Positions 50,925-58,110 of a stretch of 58,110 nt of DNA are shown here, one piece after another. The first letter of the stretch is position 1. Each line of letters starts with the position of its first letter. Source of the stretch: Pseudobutyrivibrio sp. YE44 (GTDB lineage Bacteria; Bacillota; Clostridia; Lachnospirales; Lachnospiraceae); the NCBI RefSeq assembly GCF_900104335.1, contig NZ_FMXT01000014.1, forward strand, positions 1 to 58,110, given 5' to 3'. The translations under genes and the position numbers were made by a program. The notes beneath the pieces were generated by a model. It ran no database searches. It was not told where the DNA came from and saw nothing but the letters and a program-made list of their open reading frames with translations.

Positions 50925-53705
50925 GTGGAAAAATTGGAATACAGAAACAGAATCGAAGAGATGAAGGATCTCATCTCAAAAAATAAATTTGCTGATGCCA
51001 TGTCAGTTGCGGAGACAGTTAATTGGCGAAAGATTCACAATATCAACGATCTTATTGCAGGTAGTGAGTGCTACGAGTCAGCAGGAAAAGTGGAGGAAGC
51101 AAGGGATTTGCTTCTTCTTGCTCATGAGCGTTCTCCTATCGGAAGAATGATCTTGTACAAGCTTTGTATGATATCCATCAAGCTAAAGGATATTGACGAA
51201 GCGCAGGAATACTACAATGAGTTTGTACAAATCGCTCCTCATGATAGTCTTAGATTTATCCTGAAATACAATATTAATACAGCAAAAGGTGCAGATGTGT
51301 CCACTCTTATCACTATTCTTGAGCAACTCAAGGAAAATGATTTTATTGAGGAGTGGGCTTATGAGCTTGCGTATCTTTATCACAAAACAAACCAAGCTGA
51401 AAAATGCATTAGCCTTTGCGATGAAATAATACTTTGGTTTGGAGATGGTCCAGTGGTTGAGCGTGCTTTAGAGCTTAAGATGTTATATCAACCTCTCGAC
51501 AAGACTCAAGAGGATAAATACCGTAGCTTCCAGCAGAAAAAAGATGGAATTACAGAAATTAGTCCTAAGCCAGTGGCAGAATCTAGTGAAATCTTGCCAG
51601 CTATTGCAAACATTAAGTTGCCAACTGGTCCAGAGCGCTTTGACACCATTAATCTTCAGGCAGAAATAAAGAAGAATATAGATGAAATCATGAAAGCAAC
51701 AGATACTGGTGAAGTATCTGAGAACATGGACAATATCAAGACTCTCGTAGAGGAAATTCCATATCTTAAGGTTCCTGAAGAAGAGAAGTCTAATGAAGTA
51801 GATGACTCATTTTCAGTAAACGACACATTCCAGCAGTACCTTGAAGAAGGATACGACGGACAAATAAGTCTTCGACTGACAGATGAGACATCTAGCGATG
51901 ATGAACAAATCGAAGGACAGATGACCATAGAGGATGTACTTGCTGAATGGGAAAAAACTAAGCGTGCAGCAGAAGCTGCAATGGAGGATGCTAAATCTAA
52001 GGAGCTTGAAAGCGCTAGAGCTAGAGCACTGAGAGAGGCTAACAATGTACTTAACCGTTTAGAAGGTGCAATGTCTAAGCTTAATTCAGGAATGACATCA
52101 GCTGATCTCTTAAAAGAAGAATACTTAGCTGGTCAAGAGGTTGAACCAGAAGTACTGGCTGATGCTGTTGAATCTTCAGAACCAGTTTCTGATGAAAACA
52201 TAGATGAGCCTAACAATTATGAAGAAGAGAAAGGCTTTTCTATACCAAAACTGAATATTAATGGACAACCATTAGGCTCAATTGATATTCCAATAGTTCA
52301 TCCAGAGGAGGCGGCTATAATAGGAGCAACAGCTGGTGTAGCAGGAGCTATAGTTCATTCGGCTGAAAATGCCGTAGATGAGACATCTAATTGGCGGCCA
52401 CCTACACTAAACAATGGAGAGAACGAGGACGTGGATTTAAAAGAAGCTTCAGAAATGATTGCTGATGTAAACAAGGTTTTACAGCAGGAAATAGATAGGC
52501 TTACAGCAGAGGAACCTGTTCAGGATTCTATCCCAGAAGCTGTTCCTGAGTTTACTCCAGAGGAACCAGCTGTTAGCATTGATGAAATTGAGCTTCCAGT
52601 AATCCAGTTACCAGAGGATATATTGGCAGATATTAGAGGTGTTTCTGAAAGCACTTTTGAGTCTGAGATTATGGAAGATGACTCGGAATATGTTGATAGT
52701 GATTCGGAGATGATGTATCAGGAGTCAGAAATGATGCCTGAGTATGATATTACAGACGAATTACCTGAAATCTCTATTCCTGATATAGCAATGGCAGAAA
52801 TGGAATCTCCAGAAGAAGTACCATTGCCTGAGATTGCTATGCCAGAAATGATGACATCAGAGGAATTGCCAATTATCTCTGAAAATGTCATAGAGCCAGA
52901 GGAATATGCTCAGCTTGTTGATGAAAACGTATTGTCTCAGGCAATACAGTCAGAGGTGCCAAACCTTAACCTTGATGAAGAGGATTTAGAGACATTCTCT
53001 TATTTCCTTCCAATAAGTGGTATGAAGGAAAAAATAAGTCAGGCACTTGCTGGGGTTTCAGAAAGAATCAACCAACCTCATCTTAACTCCGGAAATATTA
53101 TGATTATTGGTGAGCCAGGTTCAGGTAAAACCCAAATGGCCACAAGCATCATCAGAGTTCTGGAAAAGAAAACCGGATATCCTAAGGGAGGTATCGGAAA
53201 GATATCAGGTGAAAAGCTTAATGAAAAGGATATTCAAAAGCTTTACTCAAAGATTCAGGGTGGTTGCCTCATTATAGAGACAGCTGGTGACATTTCAAAA
53301 GAAACAGCAGTTACTCTATCTCTATTAATGGAGCAGGATAACACCGGAACTATTATTATCATTGAAGACAATAAGCGAGGAATTGATAGAGCACTTGCAA
53401 AGGATAGTTCTTTTGCTAAGCGCTTTACAGAAAAGATTGTAATTCCTGCATTTACAATCGATGAATTAGTATCCTTCGGTAGAACATATGCTTATGAGGC
53501 AGGTTGTACTATCGATGACATGGGAGTACTTGCTCTCTATAATCGTATCAATAATATTGGCCGTTATAATCACGCTACCACAATAAAAGAGGTTGCTGAG
53601 ATCATGGACGGTGCTATTGAAAAATCTACAAGAGGTGGATTCTTCAACAAGCCAAAATACGATAGAGACGGCAACGTCATCTTAAAAGAGAAGGATTTTG
53701 ATTAA
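50925..53705 (+). CDS. TPR / acidic linker / degenerate AAA+ (SpoVK-CbxX-like) protein
   Basis: This 926-residue soluble protein starts at GTG 50925 after GGAGAA. Residues 1-200 are helical with TPR-like repeats. Residues 240-690 are very acidic and probably disordered (E, P, S, I, M), with loosely repeated IPDIAMAEM/LPEIAMPEM motifs and one helical charged block (about 335-395). The C-terminal AAA+ domain (about 690-905) has Walker A GEPGSGKT (729-736). The aligned Walker B reads GGCLIIETA: Glu785 and Thr786 replace the Asp-Glu of SpoVK/CbxX-type GGVLFIDEA. FAKRFTEKIVIPAFTIDELV fits the following sensor/arginine region. ATP binding is likely; hydrolysis may be impaired. Function unknown. It is 25 bases before glgB. 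Confidence 0.85.
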   Translation: MEKLEYRNRIEEMKDLISKNKFADAMSVAETVNWRKIHNINDLIAGSECYESAGKVEEARDLLLLAHERSPIGRMILYKLCMISIKLKDIDEAQEYYNEFVQIAPHDSLRFILKYNINTAKGADVSTLITILEQLKENDFIEEWAYELAYLYHKTNQAEKCISLCDEIILWFGDGPVVERALELKMLYQPLDKTQEDKYRSFQQKKDGITEISPKPVAESSEILPAIANIKLPTGPERFDTINLQAEIKKNIDEIMKATDTGEVSENMDNIKTLVEEIPYLKVPEEEKSNEVDDSFSVNDTFQQYLEEGYDGQISLRLTDETSSDDEQIEGQMTIEDVLAEWEKTKRAAEAAMEDAKSKELESARARALREANNVLNRLEGAMSKLNSGMTSADLLKEEYLAGQEVEPEVLADAVESSEPVSDENIDEPNNYEEEKGFSIPKLNINGQPLGSIDIPIVHPEEAAIIGATAGVAGAIVHSAENAVDETSNWRPPTLNNGENEDVDLKEASEMIADVNKVLQQEIDRLTAEEPVQDSIPEAVPEFTPEEPAVSIDEIELPVIQLPEDILADIRGVSESTFESEIMEDDSEYVDSDSEMMYQESEMMPEYDITDELPEISIPDIAMAEMESPEEVPLPEIAMPEMMTSEELPIISENVIEPEEYAQLVDENVLSQAIQSEVPNLNLDEEDLETFSYFLPISGMKEKISQALAGVSERINQPHLNSGNIMIIGEPGSGKTQMATSIIRVLEKKTGYPKGGIGKISGEKLNEKDIQKLYSKIQGGCLIIETAGDISKETAVTLSLLMEQDNTGTIIIIEDNKRGIDRALAKDSSFAKRFTEKIVIPAFTIDELVSFGRTYAYEAGCTIDDMGVLALYNRINNIGRYNHATTIKEVAEIMDGAIEKSTRGGFFNKPKYDRDGNVILKEKDFD

Positions 53706-53730
53706 TACTAATTAGGGGAGACAGAAAAAT

Positions 53731-55626
53731 ATGAGCAATTTCACAGAATTAGACGGTTACTTATTTGGCCAAGGAACACACTACGACATTTACAAGAAGC
53801 TTGGTGCACACAAGGGCAAGCAAGGAAAGGTAAACGGAGTATATTTTGATGTTTGGGCACCACACGCAAAGCAAGTAGCCGTTATTGGTGAGTTCAATAA
53901 CTGGGATGAAACAAGGAATTTCATGCAGCGAATTGAACCAGAAAGCCAAGGGGTATTTGAGGCTTTCATACCAGAGGCAAAAGAAGGACAGTTATACAAG
54001 TATTTAATTTACACAGAGTCAGGAGATAAGCTTTATAAAGCTGATCCATATGCAACCTATGCAGAATTAAGACCAGGAACAGCATCAATTATTTATGACA
54101 ACACTAAGTTTAAATGGTCTGATTCGTCTTGGATGAAACAGAGAAAATCTGGTAACTTTTGGGAAAAGCCAATGGCTATCTATGAGGTTCATCCAGGATC
54201 ATGGAAACGTCATCCTAGACCAGAAAATGATGGCTTTTACAGCTATAGAGAATTTGCTCATAGCATAACTGAATACGTATTAGACATGGGATATACCCAT
54301 GTGGAATTAATGGGAATATCAGAATATCCATTTGATGGCTCATGGGGCTATCAGGTAACAGGATATTATGCACCTACATCTAGATATGGTACACCAGACG
54401 ACTTCATGTACCTTATCAATTACTTACACAAAAATGGAATCGGTGTAATCCTTGACTGGGTTCCAGCTCATTTCCCTAAGGATGCTCACGGTTTAGCAGA
54501 TTTTGATGGACAGCCATTATATGAATATGCTGATACAAGAAAGGGAGAGCATCCTGACTGGGGAACTAAGATTTTTGATTATGGAAAATCAGAGGTTAAG
54601 AATTTCCTCATTGGTAGTGCTTTGCAGTGGATTGAGCATTACCATATCGATGGTCTTAGAGTAGATGCCGTTGCATCTATGTTGTACCTTGACTATGGCA
54701 AGCAGTCTGGTCAGTGGGTACCAAATGAGCATGGCGGAAATGAAAACCTTGAGGCAATTGAATTTTTCAAGCATATTAACACCCTTATTAGAGGCAGAAA
54801 CCAAGGTGCAGTCATGATTGCAGAAGAATCTACAGCATGGCCTAAGATTACCGGGGATGTTGAAAACGGAGGTTTGAACTTCTCCTACAAATGGAACATG
54901 GGATGGATGCATGATTTCATTGATTATATGAAATTAGACCCATATTTCAGAAAAGACAATCACAACAAAATGACCTTTGCAATGAGCTACAACGAGGCCG
55001 AGAGATATATCCTTGTACTCAGCCATGACGAGGTTGTACATCTTAAGGGTTCAATGCTTGCAAAGATGCCAGGTCTTGAAATTGATAAGTATAAGAACCT
55101 TATGGCAGGATATGCCTTCATGATGGGTCATCCTGGCAAAAAACTTTTATTCATGGGACAGGAATTTGCTCAGGGGACAGAGTGGAGTGAAGCAAGAGAG
55201 CTTGATTGGTATGTTTTAGACAATTCAAATCACAGACATGTTGCACGCATGTTTAAGGATTTACTTCATATTTACAGAGAATATCCAGCAATGTACGAGC
55301 AGGATGTTTCTTGGGCAGGATTCGAATGGATAAATGCCAATGATGGATATAGAAGCATTTTCAGTTTTATTCGTAAGTCAAAGAGCGGAAAGAACGATAT
55401 GCTGTTTGTAATCAATATGACGCCAATGAAATACGAAGATTATCGTGTGGGCGTTCCTACCAACCGCAAGCTAAAGCTATTGTTAGATAGCGAAAACAAG
55501 CAGTATGGTGGAGATGGAGGATGCATTCCAGAGACAATTATTCCTAAACATGAGGAATGTGATGGAAGAGAATATTCTGTAGGATTCCCGCTTGCGCCAT
55601 ATCAAATTGCAATTTTTACATATTAA
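53731..55626 (+). CDS. glgB: 1,4-alpha-glucan branching enzyme
   Basis: GlgB makes the alpha-1,6 branches of glycogen. The 631-residue protein has an N-terminal CBM48 domain (FDVWAPHAKQVAVIGEFNNW), the GH13 barrel with Asp312 (GLRVDAVASM), Glu365 in AEES and Asp433 (LSHDEVVH), and a C-terminal beta domain. GYTHVELMGISEYPFDGSWG and YYAPTSRYGTP are branching-enzyme signatures. No other glg genes are in the window; the GH13 amylase at 44.3 kb may act on the same glucan pool. A terminator follows. Confidence 0.96.
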   Translation: MSNFTELDGYLFGQGTHYDIYKKLGAHKGKQGKVNGVYFDVWAPHAKQVAVIGEFNNWDETRNFMQRIEPESQGVFEAFIPEAKEGQLYKYLIYTESGDKLYKADPYATYAELRPGTASIIYDNTKFKWSDSSWMKQRKSGNFWEKPMAIYEVHPGSWKRHPRPENDGFYSYREFAHSITEYVLDMGYTHVELMGISEYPFDGSWGYQVTGYYAPTSRYGTPDDFMYLINYLHKNGIGVILDWVPAHFPKDAHGLADFDGQPLYEYADTRKGEHPDWGTKIFDYGKSEVKNFLIGSALQWIEHYHIDGLRVDAVASMLYLDYGKQSGQWVPNEHGGNENLEAIEFFKHINTLIRGRNQGAVMIAEESTAWPKITGDVENGGLNFSYKWNMGWMHDFIDYMKLDPYFRKDNHNKMTFAMSYNEAERYILVLSHDEVVHLKGSMLAKMPGLEIDKYKNLMAGYAFMMGHPGKKLLFMGQEFAQGTEWSEARELDWYVLDNSNHRHVARMFKDLLHIYREYPAMYEQDVSWAGFEWINANDGYRSIFSFIRKSKSGKNDMLFVINMTPMKYEDYRVGVPTNRKLKLLLDSENKQYGGDGGCIPETIIPKHEECDGREYSVGFPLAPYQIAIFTY

Positions 55627-55635
55627 AATAACAAT

Positions 55636-55666
55636 ATGGGCTGTGGTTACAGCCCATTTCTTTTTT
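55636..55666 (+). terminator. Terminator after glgB
   Basis: ATGGGCTGT pairs exactly with ACAGCCCAT around GGTT, followed by TTCTTTTTT. Confidence 0.92.
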
Positions 55667-55683
55667 AAGGACAATTATTATTT

Positions 55684-56901
55684 ATGGAAGATTTTAAAAT
55701 ATTAACCATACCAAGAAAGCAAGAAACTGAAGAGGAAATCGAAGAGCCTATAGTCGAAAGAAGGCGTCAGGATGATGACTATCAACCGCCAAAGAAGCGA
55801 TATATGTTTTTAATATTGCTAATAGTTATTGCAATTATTGCAGTTGTAGTAATTCGTATAGTTACAACCTTCGATGATTACGAGGTAACAAAAACCTGGG
55901 AAAGAGTTGACTCTGCGGAAAGCAATTTTGCTAGTTTTCAAGGTAATTTGTTGAAATATAGTGGAGATGGCATCTTCTATACTGCTTATGATGGTTCGCT
56001 TATTTGGAACTATACTTTCAATATGACTAATCCTAGTGTAGAAAAAAGTGGTTCCTACGTAGTAGCCTATGACAAAAAGGGTACTGAGGTTGACATTTTT
56101 TCCACAAAAGGATTTGTGAAGCAGCTAACAACTACTATACCTATTGTTGAAGCAAAGGTTGCATCTCAGGGAACTGTTGCACTTTTACTACAGGAAAATA
56201 ATACAAGCTATATACAGATGTACGATAAGCGTGGAACTTTATTGGTATCAGGAGAAATACATCCTGAAAATCGTGGATTCCCTGTATCGATGGCGCTATC
56301 TTCTGATGCTACAAGATTATTAGTTTCTATTATAAATGTTAGTAATGGTGAGCTTACTTCAGAATTGGTATTCTATGATTTCACAAGCGCTGGAAGAGAA
56401 GAAGAGGATAATATAGTTGCTACTAATACATATCTAGGGGCTTTAATACCAAAGGTGGAATATGTTGATAAAGATAAAGCAATTGCATTTGGAGATAATA
56501 GAATAATAATCTTCAATAATAATCTGAAAGCTACCGTTGTAAAAGAACTAAATATTGAAGGCGAGATGAAAAGCATTTTTTACAACGATACTCATTTTGG
56601 ATACATAACAGAAACCGCAAAAGAGGATGGTACAATTGTTAACCAACTGAATGTATATAATCTCTATGGATTAAGAACTGCGTCAAAAGAATTAAGCCAA
56701 AGCTATAACACTGTTTCCATACTAGATAATAACGAGATATTTATTTCAGACGGTAATAACATAACTTTATACAATCACCAAGGATTTGCAAAATTCAGTT
56801 ATAGTTTTGATGAGAAGGTATACGGAATTATACCAGGCGCAACTTCAAGAAGATATTATGTTTTAGAAGAAACAAAAACAGAAGAAATAAGCTTAAAATA
56901 G
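55684..56901 (+). CDS. DUF5711 family membrane-anchored beta-propeller-like protein
   Basis: This 405-residue protein has a charged cytoplasmic N-terminus (about 40 residues, with RRRQDDDYQPPKKRY), one membrane segment (about 41-60), then an extracytoplasmic region of repeating beta-strand blocks (for example ESNFASFQGNLLKYSGDGIF, GSYVVAYDKKGTEVDIF). The repeats look like a beta-propeller. The FASFQGN/LLKYSGDG segment matches DUF5711 as I recall it. Function unknown. The CvpA-like gene follows after 13 bases, so the two are probably one operon. Confidence 0.78.
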   Translation: MEDFKILTIPRKQETEEEIEEPIVERRRQDDDYQPPKKRYMFLILLIVIAIIAVVVIRIVTTFDDYEVTKTWERVDSAESNFASFQGNLLKYSGDGIFYTAYDGSLIWNYTFNMTNPSVEKSGSYVVAYDKKGTEVDIFSTKGFVKQLTTTIPIVEAKVASQGTVALLLQENNTSYIQMYDKRGTLLVSGEIHPENRGFPVSMALSSDATRLLVSIINVSNGELTSELVFYDFTSAGREEEDNIVATNTYLGALIPKVEYVDKDKAIAFGDNRIIIFNNNLKATVVKELNIEGEMKSIFYNDTHFGYITETAKEDGTIVNQLNVYNLYGLRTASKELSQSYNTVSILDNNEIFISDGNNITLYNHQGFAKFSYSFDEKVYGIIPGATSRRYYVLEETKTEEISLK

Positions 56902-56914
56902 AAGGAATTGTTTA

Positions 56915-57592
56915 ATGGAAGAATTTACAAACCCAATCTTAATAATATTTATATTATTAATGCTTTTTTGCATGATACGAGGTGCAAGAAAGGGAATGCT
57001 TAGGCTTATTTATGGCGTGATTTCATGGGTGCTCCTTCTCATATTCGTAAATATGGCCTGTGATTATATCTCCGATTATTTAAATGTAAATACATCAATT
57101 CCAACTATGGTCCAGGAACAAATCTCCACAAGACTAAACGAGAAATATGAGGCATCAGAGGAAACCAAGCAAGGATCTGGAATGGATGGAGTAATGGAAC
57201 TGGTTCCTAAGCCTATAAAAGAAGGATTTGATGAGACTATTCATAAATCAGTTGAAGCAACGATTCAACTAATATCTACAGAGCTTAGTGAAACAGCTGT
57301 AAAGGGTATAGCTTTCATTATAAGTGTAGCTGTTGGAGTGTTACTGCTTTTCATCTTGGATAAACTCATAGTATTTATAGGAGAACTCCCTGGAATAGAT
57401 ACAGTAAATTCTCTTTTGGGAATCATAACAGGATTTGCAGAAGGATTAATGTTGACCTGGCTGTTTATGTATTTAGCAGATTGCTTTCCAACCACAATAT
57501 ATGGACAGTTTATAATCTCAAATACTACATCAAACTCTTTTATGGATTATGTATATCAAATCAACATAATAGAGCAAATTATCGAAATATAA
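56915..57592 (+). CDS. CvpA-family membrane protein
   Basis: This 225-residue protein has four predicted membrane segments: about residues 7-22, 29-46, 132-150 and 165-188. An extracytoplasmic loop between segments 2 and 3 holds most of the soluble mass. ARKGMLRLIYGVISWVLLLI near the start is typical of CvpA/colicin V production proteins. The biochemical role of the family is not settled. It lies directly upstream of the rRNA promoter region with no clear terminator in between. Confidence 0.82.
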   Translation: MEEFTNPILIIFILLMLFCMIRGARKGMLRLIYGVISWVLLLIFVNMACDYISDYLNVNTSIPTMVQEQISTRLNEKYEASEETKQGSGMDGVMELVPKPIKEGFDETIHKSVEATIQLISTELSETAVKGIAFIISVAVGVLLLFILDKLIVFIGELPGIDTVNSLLGIITGFAEGLMLTWLFMYLADCFPTTIYGQFIISNTTSNSFMDYVYQINIIEQIIEI

Positions 57593-57619
57593 AGACATTA
57601 GATTTTTTTTGAAAATCGG

Positions 57620-57648
57620 TTGACATAAGCGGTTTCGGATGATATTAT
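57620..57648 (+). promoter_or_regulatory. rRNA operon promoter P1
   Basis: TTGACA (57620-57625), 17-base spacer, TATTAT (57643-57648). A hairpin TTCCGCT-AAT-AGCGGAA (57657-57673) would form at the very start of the P1 transcript. Confidence 0.88.
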
Positions 57649-57678
57649 ACTATTCGTTCCGCTAATAGCGGAAAAGCC

Positions 57679-57699
57679 TTGAAAACAGAAAGTTTTCAA
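57679..57699 (+). other. Hairpin between rRNA promoters P1 and P2
   Basis: TTGAAAAC pairs with GTTTTCAA around AGAAA. It lies in the P1 leader ahead of P2 and lacks a T tract, so it is more likely a processing or antitermination element than a terminator. Confidence 0.4.
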
Positions 57700-57733
57700 A
57701 GAATGGATTTTGAAAAATAAATCAAAAAAGTTG

Positions 57734-57762
57734 TTGACAAAGATAGCTTCTCATGATAGTAT
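57734..57762 (+). promoter_or_regulatory. rRNA operon promoter P2
   Basis: TTGACA (57734-57739), 17-base spacer, TAGTAT (57757-57762). The leader from here to 57944 is A/T-rich with no gene. TTGATAACTGAACAGTG (about 57800) resembles Firmicutes rRNA leader sequences. Confidence 0.88.
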
Positions 57763-57944
57763 ATACGAGTTGCTGCTGAGAGCAACAACAAAGCGAAGAT
57801 TGATAACTGAACAGTGAAACAAACCTTGAATTAATACAAGTTTTTAAAACATGTATCCTTGAAATTCATTTAGTTTCTAGACGAAACAATACAAACCTTT
57901 ATTAGTAAACAAGTCAGTTTTATACTGATTCGGAATTAAACTTT

Positions 57945-58110
<166 letters not shown>

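Overview
The window spans the chromosome origin of a low-GC Gram-positive anaerobe. It fits the Lachnospiraceae, most likely Butyrivibrio/Pseudobutyrivibrio. That placement rests on the partial 16S rRNA at the right edge (recalled signature, not searched), a clostridial gene set (DUF3881, DUF4446, DUF5711, class I two-subunit fumarase, NrdG2, long-form SRP RNA) and very A+T-rich non-coding DNA. Gene orientation flips at about 13 kb: nearly everything to the left is on the minus strand and nearly everything to the right on the plus strand, as expected for two replichores leaving oriC.

Left arm (1-12.8 kb, minus strand, read outward from the origin): rpmH, rnpA, yidD, yidC, jag/khpB, then mnmE, mnmG, rsmG, a small coiled-coil gene flanked by parS sites, parA, parB, a DUF4446 membrane protein, a DUF3881 protein and tRNA-Arg(CCT). 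A stand-alone CheC/FliY-type phosphatase and a membrane protein with a Glu/Pro-rich repeated tail, cut by the window edge, follow. Three parS palindromes lie between 5.2 and 5.9 kb.

Origin (12.8-14.9 kb): consensus DnaA boxes upstream of dnaA and a looser group between dnaA and dnaN suggest a bipartite origin. Rightward come dnaA, dnaN, yaaA, recF, gyrB and gyrA in a tightly packed replication block.

Right arm (21.9-57.6 kb): two-subunit fumarase; an oligopeptide ABC transporter (oppBCDF-A); tRNA-Ser and tRNA-Cys; tyrS; a PAP2 phosphatase; a yybP-ykoY-type Mn2+ riboswitch with its own terminator ahead of mntP; a cation antiporter; a zinc-ribbon protein; metG; a long imperfect RNA hairpin; tatD and rsmA; a cytosolic TPR-GGDEF protein. 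Next is a three-gene cassette of two YhgE/Pip-like giant-loop membrane proteins around a small membrane coiled-coil protein. Then a GH13 amylase; a head-on pair (GNAT, NrdG2); tadA with the SRP RNA; a coiled-coil protein; an aconitase-like hydratase; a TPR/acidic/AAA+ protein with a degenerate Walker B; glgB; a DUF5711 protein; a CvpA-like protein; and a twin-promoter rRNA operon beginning with 16S.

Most of the window is housekeeping. The least explained parts are the YhgE/Pip cassette (39.3-44.2 kb), the AAA+ protein (50.9-53.7 kb), the repeated-tail membrane protein (1-937), the metG-tatD hairpin (35.86-35.94 kb), and the DUF4446/DUF3881/coiled-coil genes around parABS. I see no CRISPR array, insertion sequence, prophage or clear horizontally acquired island.
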